Assembly (NCBI GenBank): GCA_020444515.1
Contig: JAHLKX010000010.1
Span: forward strand, 1 to 64,000
Origin: Bacteroidota bacterium
GTDB taxonomy: Bacteria > Bacteroidota > Bacteroidia > Bacteroidales > JAADJA01
Direction of reading: 5' to 3'
Length of the DNA stretch: 64,000 nucleotides
The notes under the pieces are model-generated. The model was not told where the DNA came from. It ran no database searches and saw only the letters and a list, made by a program, of their open reading frames with translations. Below are positions 7,583-15,087 of this stretch, in pieces. Made by a program: the position numbers and the translations under genes. Position 1 is the first letter of the stretch. Each line of letters opens with the position of its first letter.

Positions 7583-8020
7583 TTAATTTACCAATGAATG
7601 ATTGTCGAATTGTAAGTTGTGATTTTGCAGACCGGGCGAGAGGTAGAATGTTTGTTGTTTCTCCGTCACGATCTCGTGCAGCAGATCATAGTTGTCGCTC
7701 GATTTGGTGAGGTAGCCACTCACGCCCGCCGCAATCATCCGGTTTACGTAACGCGGATTTTCGAGGGATGAAAAAGCGATGAAACGTGTTTTCGGGAATT
7801 TCTGATGTCCGATCAGCACCGCTTCAAAACCACCCATTTCCGGCATGGCCACATCCAGAAAAACGATGTCGGCTTTCTGTATCTCCAGCAGATCGAGGAG
7901 TTGCAGGCCGTTTTCAGCTTCGCCTACAACCTTTACATTCCCGATGTTGAGAAGAATTCTTTTCAATCCTTCGCGGAAATATTTATTGTTGTCAGCGATT
8001 ATGATCTTCTGTTTTTTCAC
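7583..8020 (-). CDS. Receiver-only response regulator, NarL-type receiver, GTG start
   Basis: A receiver domain of 145 residues related to NarL/FixJ receivers (FREGLKRIL near the start, phospho-site in VFLDVAM, Lys in GYLTKSS) but ending without the LuxR helix-turn-helix. The frame stays open to an ATG at 8137, but that would add about 39 residues of unlikely sequence. GTG at 8020 gives VKKQKIIIADNN, the normal receiver start, and a full promoter match lies immediately upstream of it (8037-8068). In place of the usual DD pair it has ADNN, so the metal-binding pocket is weakened and phosphorylation may differ. It is followed closely by the next receiver gene and so probably forms a signalling unit with it. 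Confidence 0.82.
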   Translation of the reverse strand: MKKQKIIIADNNKYFREGLKRILLNIGNVKVVGEAENGLQLLDLLEIQKADIVFLDVAMPEMGGFEAVLIGHQKFPKTRFIAFSSLENPRYVNRMIAAGVSGYLTKSSDNYDLLHEIVTEKQQTFYLSPGLQNHNLQFDNHSLVN

Positions 8021-8036
8021 TGTATTAATTTTGATC

Positions 8037-8068
8037 CAAAAGTAGCACCTGAAACCACCTCCGCACAA
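8037..8068 (-). promoter_or_regulatory. Bacteroidota-type promoter for the receiver gene
   Basis: On the minus strand a TTG (8068-8066) and TACTTTTG (8044-8037) are separated by 21 nt, matching the TTG-N19-21-TAnnTTTG form. Predicted transcription would begin near 8030, about 10 nt before the GTG at 8020, which supports that start codon over the upstream ATG. Confidence 0.6.
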
Positions 8069-8387
8069 GAGCGAAAAGCGCAATAAAAAAACAGGTAAAA
8101 ACACCCTAAGTATAAATTTCAATACTATTGAAATCAATAAGTTATAATTGTTATTTGATTAACAAAAGGTTTCTAAAAGAACATTCTTTAAAATTCCAAA
8201 AACCAATGGAAGGCTGTTGTTATTCAATTAACAGAAAGCCTAAGAAATTGTCGTTTTCTTGAAAAAAGTGAAAAAAAATTTCGAGCAGGTGTTTTACACG
8301 GGTTGTGGGATGTGGGGGTTTTGCGAAACTGATGGGAAACCTGTTTGGCAAGCTTTTACTTAAACGGTCGTAAACCTGAAAGTATTT
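8069..8387. other. AT-rich spacer without recognised gene
   Basis: About 320 bases between the NarL-type regulator and the promoter of the receiver gene. Apart from poly-A and poly-T runs (for example near 8261-8280) nothing coding, no clear terminator hairpin and no RNA gene was recognised. The spacer separates the regulator pair (8388-11265) from the receiver-hydrogenase block, so the two are likely separate transcription units. Confidence 0.5.
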
Positions 8388-9023
8388 CTAATTTACCAAC
8401 CCATTCTTAATCGCAAACATCACTAAATTAGGTGCATTTTTAGCTCCTGTCTTTTCGAAAAGACGGGCACGGAAACCATCAACGGTACGGCTGCTAACAC
8501 CGAGGAAATTAGCGATCTCCACATTGGAATATCCTTTGCAGATCAGCTCCAGCACTTCCTGTTCACGGTCGGTGAGGGCGATGGTGGTATTCTTTTGTTT
8601 GGGTTTGAGGTGGACGTTCACCGAATTCATGAACTCTTCGGAAAAATAACTTTCATCCTCCAATACCAGGTTGATGGCTCGTTCGAGTTCTTCGGAGGTG
8701 GTTTTTTTGAGCAGAAACCCGGAGGCGCCCGCTTCGATCATTTTATTGAAATAACTGATCTCTTCGAACATGGTGAGGGCAATGACCTTGATGTCGGGAT
8801 ATCTGGCCGACACTTTTTTGGTCGCTTCAATACCATCCATCACTGGCATCTTGATGTCCATCAGGATCACATCGGCCGGTTGTTTTTTGAGGAGTTCGAG
8901 CAGTTCATTACCATTGGAAGCCTCCCCCACTACCTTAATAAAATCAATTTCATTCAGGATGGTGTAAAGTCCTTTTCTGAAAATGACGTGGTCGTCGACG
9001 ATGATCACTTTTGCTATTTCCAT
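8388..9023 (-). CDS. NarL/FixJ family response regulator with LuxR-type HTH
   Basis: A complete 211-residue two-domain DNA-binding response regulator. The receiver has D10/D11 in the pocket and D56 (ILMDIKMP) as phospho-acceptor; the C-terminal LuxR-type helix-turn-helix runs about 145-205 (LTDREQEVLELICKGYSN and later SRTVDGFRARL). The upstream gene on the same strand is a HisKA_3-type kinase, the class that normally phosphorylates NarL-type regulators, so the two are a likely cognate pair. The 130-bp gap between them holds a degenerate repeat. Targets are unknown; the neighbouring hydrogenase genes are plausible ones by position only. Confidence 0.93.
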   Translation of the reverse strand: MEIAKVIIVDDHVIFRKGLYTILNEIDFIKVVGEASNGNELLELLKKQPADVILMDIKMPVMDGIEATKKVSARYPDIKVIALTMFEEISYFNKMIEAGASGFLLKKTTSEELERAINLVLEDESYFSEEFMNSVNVHLKPKQKNTTIALTDREQEVLELICKGYSNVEIANFLGVSSRTVDGFRARLFEKTGAKNAPNLVMFAIKNGLVN

Positions 9024-9044
9024 ATTATAATTTCATGCGAATTT

Positions 9045-9150
9045 ACAAAATGTTTAACCACGAATATCCGCGAATTTTTTTCCGCTAATCTTCACGAATG
9101 CATTTTCACAATTAGTGTTCATTCATTTATCATTGGCGCACATTCGCTGT
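9045..9150. repeat. Degenerate CGAAT / ATTCG intergenic repeat
   Basis: Between the kinase and its regulator lies a run of CACGAAT, CGCGAAT, CACGAATGC, TTCATTCA and CACATTCGC units in alternating orientation (for example CCACGAATATCCGCGAAT at 9059-9076). Such palindromic CGAAT-rich spacers are common in Bacteroidota. No role can be shown; it may form an RNA hairpin that separates expression of the two genes. Confidence 0.45.
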
Positions 9151-9153
9151 AAA

Positions 9154-11265
9154 TTACGGTTTTTTCTTTTTCAACTTCAGCGACGCAATTAAAAACATCC
9201 CCTCCCCCGGTTTGGTGTTAATATCCACAGTACCCTTCACCGACTTGATCTTGTTGACGATGTTGTTCAGCCCAAGGCCCGTGTGTTGTTTCATAGCATC
9301 ATCAAGGTCGAACCCGACGCCATCGTCACGGTAATATAAAATTACCTGGTTTTCGAAACTCTTCAGTTCGATTTTAATGTTTTTGGCCGAAGCATGGCGG
9401 ATGGTGTTGTTGATCAACTCCTTTACAGCCTGGTATAAAACCGTTTCTTCAATACCCCGCTCTTCGATGGTATATTGATGTGTCAATACCTCAATGTTGA
9501 TCGATTCGGTTTTTTTAATAAAACTGCAAAAATCATTGACCGCAGCGGCCAATCCGAAATCCTGTAAAATGTTGGGGCGAATATTACGCGAAATGGTTCG
9601 GGTAGATGTGATAGCCATATCAACCAGTTCTTCGATGTTGCGCACAGCTTCTTCCTCATCGATCTTTTTGAAGTTCTTTTTTTTGAGCAGATCGGTATAT
9701 AACTTAACGGTAGAAAGGATTGGTGCCAGGTCGTCGTGAAGATCAGCGGCAAAACGCTTGCGCTCGTTTTCTTCGGTCTGGATGATAGTAGAGAGAATTC
9801 GGTCTTCCACCTCTTTGCGTTCTGAAATATCCCTTGAGATGGTGAGGATCATTTGTCTGCCTTGATAATCGATCAGCCGACTTTTCATCTCCACCGGGAT
9901 CACCCGGCCATCTTTCGCCACATTTTCCGATTCATAACGGTGCTGACCGAATTTCCTGATCATGGCAATGTTTTCATCCACGGTGGTTTTAAGGTGTTCA
10001 GGTTTTATGTGAAGGACATTCATGTTGCAGAATTCCTGCCGGGTATAACCAAGACTTTCACAGGCAACCTGGTTTACTTCCACAAAATGACCATCAAAGT
10101 CAATCACATAAATATCATCCGAACTGTTATTAAATAACGCCTGAAAATGCCGTTCCGTTTGCTCCAGTGCGTCCTGTGTCGACTTCAGTTTTTTAGAAGA
10201 CATCTCAAGTTGTCCGAGGAAGTTTCTTACATTTTCAGTGGTTATAAAATAAACAAAAATAGAAAGTGCCAGTATAATCACCAATGCAATAATGGCCGAA
10301 TTAAAGACCACCTCCCTGACCAGTGCTCCGGTTTCATCCTTCAAAGGCATGGCAGCGGCAATCGTTAATTTAAAATCAGGAAAGTATTGCCAGGCAACAA
10401 CTTTCTTGCGCCCATCCCGGTTGAGGGTATAGGTGGTAACACCGCTTCTATTTGCCAGCATGGTGTCGATGATGGGTTCATCGTTCCACAATTCTCCTGA
10501 GGCAAAGGGATGCACCAAAAAGCGGCCTTCTTCATCCATAACAAAGGGAAAACCACTTTTACCGATCGTCAGGGTAGCTATCTTCTGTTGCAGTTCATCA
10601 AGATCTTTTTCTTTATCACCTACATAGAGCATCCCTATAACGTTATCATCCACTGTGATTGGCTCATAGGCCGTGATATACCAGCTGTTCACCACATAAG
10701 CCCGTCCGAAATAAGTATCCCCCTGCTCCACTGTTTTGATCACCGGGGAATCATTGGGAATAAAGGTACCAATGGCACGTGAACTATCTTTTTTCAGCAC
10801 ATTGGTCGAAATCCTCACATAGCCGCTGTCGATTTTCTGGAAAATAGTAGCGGTTCCTCCTACCAGTTCCTTTACGCCATCAACAAAATCTGAACTTCTG
10901 TAAATAGACTCGCTGTTGTATTTCCAGTTTTTAATCACTGTATCAAATGAACGACCGGTAATTTGATTGGTCACCCGGATAGGGATCTCATTCTGATTCA
11001 CTGAGAGATCACCTGAATAAAACAGCCTGTGCGCCACTTTCAAGTCCGATTTCACCTTAGCCATTTTCAGATCGCGCTCCCGCTCAAACATTTTAGTGAT
11101 TGTTTGCACCTCCAGGGTAAGGTTTCGTTCTATGGAATGATAAATATTTTGCCGCAAATTATGCACCGAGTAGAGGGTTATAATCGTTATGGCCAAAATC
11201 ATACCCATGATGATCTGAAGAAACAACCTGAACTTGGGAGAGCGTTTGATTTCTCTATTTGCCAT
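9154..11265 (-). CDS. Cache-PAS sensor histidine kinase (HisKA_3, NreB/NarX-like)
   Basis: A 703-residue membrane sensor. Transmembrane segment 1 is about 14-34; an extracytoplasmic Cache-type sensing region runs about 40-315; segment 2 is about 320-342; a PAS domain lies at about 372-482 (ALFNNSSDDIYVID to SRDISERK); the HisKA_3 phospho-acceptor is H510 (ADLHDDLAP); and the ATPase domain has ELINNTIRHA (616-625), DDGVGFD (647-653) and GLGL (663-666). It would detect a small molecule outside the inner membrane and phosphorylate the NarL-type regulator encoded next. The ligand is unknown. A TAGTTTTG -7 element (minus strand, 11292-11285) gives a very short leader. The product is full length with no missing catalytic box. 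Confidence 0.92.
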   Translation of the reverse strand: MANREIKRSPKFRLFLQIIMGMILAITIITLYSVHNLRQNIYHSIERNLTLEVQTITKMFERERDLKMAKVKSDLKVAHRLFYSGDLSVNQNEIPIRVTNQITGRSFDTVIKNWKYNSESIYRSSDFVDGVKELVGGTATIFQKIDSGYVRISTNVLKKDSSRAIGTFIPNDSPVIKTVEQGDTYFGRAYVVNSWYITAYEPITVDDNVIGMLYVGDKEKDLDELQQKIATLTIGKSGFPFVMDEEGRFLVHPFASGELWNDEPIIDTMLANRSGVTTYTLNRDGRKKVVAWQYFPDFKLTIAAAMPLKDETGALVREVVFNSAIIALVIILALSIFVYFITTENVRNFLGQLEMSSKKLKSTQDALEQTERHFQALFNNSSDDIYVIDFDGHFVEVNQVACESLGYTRQEFCNMNVLHIKPEHLKTTVDENIAMIRKFGQHRYESENVAKDGRVIPVEMKSRLIDYQGRQMILTISRDISERKEVEDRILSTIIQTEENERKRFAADLHDDLAPILSTVKLYTDLLKKKNFKKIDEEEAVRNIEELVDMAITSTRTISRNIRPNILQDFGLAAAVNDFCSFIKKTESINIEVLTHQYTIEERGIEETVLYQAVKELINNTIRHASAKNIKIELKSFENQVILYYRDDGVGFDLDDAMKQHTGLGLNNIVNKIKSVKGTVDINTKPGEGMFLIASLKLKKKKP

Positions 11266-11284
11266 TGACCATGAAATTAAACCG

Positions 11285-11292
11285 CAAAACTA
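11285..11292 (-). promoter_or_regulatory. -7 element (TAGTTTTG) for the Cache-PAS kinase
   Basis: An exact TAnnTTTG match on the minus strand 20 bases before the kinase ATG. No TTG was found at the proper distance upstream, so only the -7 half is supported. Confidence 0.4.
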
Positions 11293-11367
11293 AATTAATT
11301 TCAGTAAAATTTAAATTGATAGGTAATTGAAGGCTTATTAAACTGAATATCCGATTTCGAATCAGCT

Positions 11368-12402
11368 TCAAAATGTGTATCCAAGGGATGTCACCACACT
11401 CCAGTCATTTTTTGCGACATTGCTATCCGTTGGATTATTATCGTAACTATCATATATTGTTATACCGAGAAAAAGGTCTCTAATAATTTCAAATTTTGCC
11501 TGAAGATTGTAATCAAGCCTTACGCGACGTGCAACAGAGAAACTTGGATACGCACTTAGAGAACTTGTAACGTCAATTTTAGGGCTGCGATACCTGAACC
11601 ATTTATATTGCACAGAAATCAATCCCTCTAAGTTGCTTGATTCAACCTGGGTATCCAGGGTTCTTTCCCTGTTGGCCAGCAAACCAGCAACTCCATAAAG
11701 CCTGTTGGAGTTTGTTCGCACAAAATCATATCCAGCACCAAGCCCTCCCTGGAAACGAAAATCCAGGTTCAATTCAGTATTTTGTTCTCTTTTAGTCTGA
11801 AGAATAGCAAATACAGGTCCTTTGAAAAACCGGCTTAAGGTAATACCAACATCGTTTTTTCTCGTAACCAAATCCTTTTGATCGGTTAAAATACTATTAA
11901 ATAGAAATTCAGTTTGATAATTTGTCGCCCGGTGCGACACCTTCGTATTGAGATTGTACTGAAACAAATCGCTGGCTTTCGTATAACTCAAACCCAGGTC
12001 AACCGATCCATCCAGTCTATTAAAAAACCGATTTTTAATGGTGGTCATTTGAACAATTTCAATCATTGGTGTAGGCAATGTATCATTGGTTATTACAATG
12101 TTAATGGTAGCCGGAGTAGATGATTTAGCAAGGGAACCAAAATACCGGTACTCAGAGGAAGTACGTATTTCAAAGAACTTGTTTGAGTAAATCGTGTTGA
12201 TCCTGTCATATTCAATGCTTACCGTATTCATTGCATCTGTTTTAAAGGTAAGCAAACCATATTCAAACTTTTTAAGTTCCCCGGTTATCCGGTCTCCATT
12301 AATAAGGTAAACAGTATCATTCTTTTGCGAAAATAAAGTGAGTTGCAAAAAAAGAAAACCAGTCAGGTATAAAGCTTTTATTCTGAGGGAAGCAACATTC
12401 AT
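11368..12402 (-). CDS. DUF481-like outer-membrane beta-barrel protein
   Basis: A secreted protein of 344 residues from ATG 12402 (MNVASLRIK), with a signal peptide ending near LTLFSQ; the frame is open to ATG 12426. The N-terminal part DTVYLINGDRITGELK, followed by an SIEYDRINTIYS pattern, is a small repeat often found before beta-barrels in this family. The rest has alternating polar and hydrophobic residues and ends in a typical C-terminal strand (VVTSLGYTF), as in salt-induced DUF481 outer-membrane proteins. Substrate and role are unknown. It is a single gene with its own promoter match (12451-12479). Confidence 0.72.
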   Translation of the reverse strand: MNVASLRIKALYLTGFLFLQLTLFSQKNDTVYLINGDRITGELKKFEYGLLTFKTDAMNTVSIEYDRINTIYSNKFFEIRTSSEYRYFGSLAKSSTPATINIVITNDTLPTPMIEIVQMTTIKNRFFNRLDGSVDLGLSYTKASDLFQYNLNTKVSHRATNYQTEFLFNSILTDQKDLVTRKNDVGITLSRFFKGPVFAILQTKREQNTELNLDFRFQGGLGAGYDFVRTNSNRLYGVAGLLANRERTLDTQVESSNLEGLISVQYKWFRYRSPKIDVTSSLSAYPSFSVARRVRLDYNLQAKFEIIRDLFLGITIYDSYDNNPTDSNVAKNDWSVVTSLGYTF

Positions 12403-12450
12403 GGTTTTAATATAAATCCACTGCATTCATTAGTTTAAAATAATTGCCTC

Positions 12451-12479
12451 CAAAGTTAAGGATTCCATCCATATTACAA
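12451..12479 (-). promoter_or_regulatory. Promoter match for the DUF481-like gene
   Basis: On the minus strand TTG (12479-12477), 18 nt, TAACTTTG (12458-12451). Predicted transcription begins near 12444, about 40 nt before ATG 12402. The remaining spacer to 12707 is AT-rich and otherwise featureless. Confidence 0.5.
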
Positions 12480-12707
12480 TGAAGCACAAAATTCATTTAA
12501 TTCAATTCGAACGAACTACAAATAGCTGAATTCATGCAAGGTCATCAAAACGCTGAGGGGATTAGACAACAAAGACTTAAAATGAAACTATCCTTAAATA
12601 AATAAATTATGCCCCCCTGTTTTATCATACTTTTACAAGCACAAAGTTCACTAGCCCAAATACTGTCATGATAGCATTCTGATTTAATATTATCTATATA
12701 ATATACT

Positions 12708-13457
12708 ATGAAAACAAAAACACTGGCAGCGATTATCGTTTCCTCCTTACTCCTAATAAGTTTCAAATCTAATTCTCAAATTTTGATATCCTTATTGCTT
12801 GGTGATAAACTCAACACCGGCAAAATCGAGTTTGGGCTGGATGGCGGTGTCAACTGGCTGAACCAGACCAATACACCTGAAACAAAAAGATTGTTCGACT
12901 GGAACCTGGGTTTCTATTTTGATATCAAAATGAAAAATCCACATTTGTTTGTGCATACAGGCGTAATCGTAAAATCCAAGATGGGAGCTTCCGGCATTTC
13001 ACCCTATGACCTCAATGACGACTTTCTGGACAGTATCTTTGTTGGAGGCACTGTCGATCGGAAAATCAACTATTTTAATGTTCCTGTAATGCTCCGCTAT
13101 CGATTTGGCAACTTCATTCATTTAGAAGGCGGAATTCAATTGGGACTCAGGTATACCGGCTTTGATGTATTTCAAAACGATGTATTCAAGAAAAATGACC
13201 TGCAATTCTTGAACGAAATTAAAAATGATTTTACCCGGCTCGATGCCGGTGGTTTGGCAGGAATAGGATACAAACTTAGAAAAGGCCAGGGGATGATCAT
13301 TTCGTTACGATATTATTATGGTTTTGTTGATGTGAACAAATTGCTGGCAGGCAACCAGCAGAATACGTCCTTATACCTCACAGCATCCATCCCGATAGGA
13401 AAAGGAAAAGCCGAAAGAAAAGCAAAGGAAGAAGCAGCAGAGCAGGGCAAACAATAA
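12708..13457 (+). CDS. PorT-like outer-membrane beta-barrel protein
   Basis: A 249-residue exported protein with a signal peptide (MKTKTLAAIIVSSLLLISF and the following SNSQ). The body shows the alternating strand pattern of the small 'outer membrane beta-barrel' group common in Bacteroidota: FGLDGGVNWLNQ, FDWNLGFYFDIK, YFNVPVMLRYRFG, HLEGGIQLGLRYTG and GLAGIGYKLRKG are likely strands. It ends with a charged Lys/Glu-rich tail (about 232-249) that is unusual for a barrel, where an aromatic final strand is expected. Function is unknown. It is a single plus-strand gene between minus-strand genes. Confidence 0.7.
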   Translation: MKTKTLAAIIVSSLLLISFKSNSQILISLLLGDKLNTGKIEFGLDGGVNWLNQTNTPETKRLFDWNLGFYFDIKMKNPHLFVHTGVIVKSKMGASGISPYDLNDDFLDSIFVGGTVDRKINYFNVPVMLRYRFGNFIHLEGGIQLGLRYTGFDVFQNDVFKKNDLQFLNEIKNDFTRLDAGGLAGIGYKLRKGQGMIISLRYYYGFVDVNKLLAGNQQNTSLYLTASIPIGKGKAERKAKEEAAEQGKQ

Positions 13458-13530
13458 CATATTTGATTTTGATTATTGAGTGGATCTCAAAGCAAAGCTT
13501 AATAAATGCTATCGCGCTAACTTATTGTTT

Positions 13531-15066
13531 TTAATCATCCCCGATTTTACCGCCAAAATTAAACGAAGCTCCGAAATAAATACTTATTGAATTATATTCA
13601 GTTTTTACATTATTTTGCCGTGTCCCTTGCAAAGGCTTATTTTCGATTGTATTGAATTCAACGGGATCAGAAAAATTTACCAACTGCGTTTGGTTGTTAT
13701 TTTGGCCCAGGGTGTATTCCAATCCAGTGATAATGTCCTGACCAAACACTCTCCAGGCAAGCCCACCTGAGAGATGATACAAATCAACATGACTTCCCCT
13801 CAATCTTGCCAAATCATCATATGAACCATAATCAAGCTCTTTTTGATGGTTAAAATCAGTTCTGAAACCACCCATTAAAAGCAGATCCTTTTTTAGGGTC
13901 CAACTGTATCCAATTGCAGCATTAAATATGGGATTGGCACCATTTACAAAGGTAAGCCATTCATTAAAAACAGAATTTCCGGGAAAAAGATATCCATTCA
14001 GATATGAACTTTCATTGGCTTCTACCATCCTGTAGGGTTCAATGGCAGAAAAATACTCAACTGAGGTGTACAGGGTTTGCCCTTCACCAGGAAATTTATA
14101 GGTTAATCCTGCCGATAGAGAAAAGGGTGTCTTTTGTAATACATTTACATTCTTTTTTTCCTGATAATCAGATATGGCATAGTTGGGCAGTGGGTCGCCC
14201 GACTCAGGATCTGTAATGTTATTTCTTCGCTCAGAGTGTGTCACCCTTTTTCCATCCGAATATACACCTATAGTGGGGGTGGTGAAACCAATACCCAAAC
14301 TGAGAGACTTTGCTTTATATAAAGCACCGGCTTTGAACAACAAGCTGTAATCATTGAATTTTAAATTCACATTCTCATTAAAAGTGGCTGTATAGCTGGG
14401 AATAATTTCATTGTTTTTATTCGTAGAGTCATAAACTGATACTGCCTCTATGTTTATCTGGTTGAAATAATTGAAACTCTTAACGGTTAAAAACAATCCA
14501 ACACCTAATGATAGTTTATTACTGAGATCAACAGAGCCTCCAAACCCGAACCAATCATCACGATAGTTGCTATTATACTGGTATATGGCAAAATATCTTT
14601 CTGATCCGGGAATTTGTTTCAGTATATCAATTTTATCATCTACAGAGTTTACCAGTTCTATTTTCGTATTTTCATTGTTCAGGAATGCAATTTCAAAACT
14701 CCATGATGGTAACTTTTTAAATTTGATCATATAGGAAATAAAACGTGGCTGTAATAGAAATGTCGATGATTTGAGTGGAATACCGTTTCCAATGGCATTT
14801 TTAATATTTAAAAAATCAAATGAAAAAAGGCTGGCATTCAAGGTAAACTTCGAATTGGTGATCTCCGAAATAATGGCCGGGTTATAATAAATGGCACTGG
14901 GTCCTGCTCCTCCTCCAACCACTGCACCCGAAAGTAATGAAGACTCTTCATTAAAGCTACGCTGCCAGTAATTATTTGATTGCGATACCAAATATAGCGG
15001 CAGTATCCATAACAAAGCGCCCAGTATCTGACATTTTAACTTTATCCCTATCGACATGTTTGCCAT
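13531..15066 (-). CDS. FadL/OmpP1-like outer-membrane protein
   Basis: A 511-residue exported protein with a hydrophobic signal segment (about 13-28, ending YLVSQS). Close after it is GGGAGPSAIYYNPA (52-65), resembling the N-terminal hatch of FadL-type transporters, where genes read 'G...A...NPA'. Many barrel-like strands follow, and the chain ends ISIYFGASFNFGGKIGDD. FadL proteins carry hydrophobic compounds across the outer membrane; here the substrate is unknown and membership is suggested by pattern only. It begins 21 bp after the large repeat protein gene (15088-17391), so the two probably share a transcript. Confidence 0.62.
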   Translation of the reverse strand: MANMSIGIKLKCQILGALLWILPLYLVSQSNNYWQRSFNEESSLLSGAVVGGGAGPSAIYYNPAIISEITNSKFTLNASLFSFDFLNIKNAIGNGIPLKSSTFLLQPRFISYMIKFKKLPSWSFEIAFLNNENTKIELVNSVDDKIDILKQIPGSERYFAIYQYNSNYRDDWFGFGGSVDLSNKLSLGVGLFLTVKSFNYFNQINIEAVSVYDSTNKNNEIIPSYTATFNENVNLKFNDYSLLFKAGALYKAKSLSLGIGFTTPTIGVYSDGKRVTHSERRNNITDPESGDPLPNYAISDYQEKKNVNVLQKTPFSLSAGLTYKFPGEGQTLYTSVEYFSAIEPYRMVEANESSYLNGYLFPGNSVFNEWLTFVNGANPIFNAAIGYSWTLKKDLLLMGGFRTDFNHQKELDYGSYDDLARLRGSHVDLYHLSGGLAWRVFGQDIITGLEYTLGQNNNQTQLVNFSDPVEFNTIENKPLQGTRQNNVKTEYNSISIYFGASFNFGGKIGDD

Positions 15067-15087
15067 TTAAATTAGAGCCAACTTCAT

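Noticed and set aside
9154-11265. Chemoreceptor instead of kinase for the Cache protein
   Set aside because: The C-terminal half has PAS, HisKA_3 and ATPase boxes, and no methyl-accepting hairpin.
12545-12766. 73-codon minus-strand frame overlapping the start of the PorT-like gene
   Set aside because: AT-rich spacer frame running over a gene start; no protein-like features.
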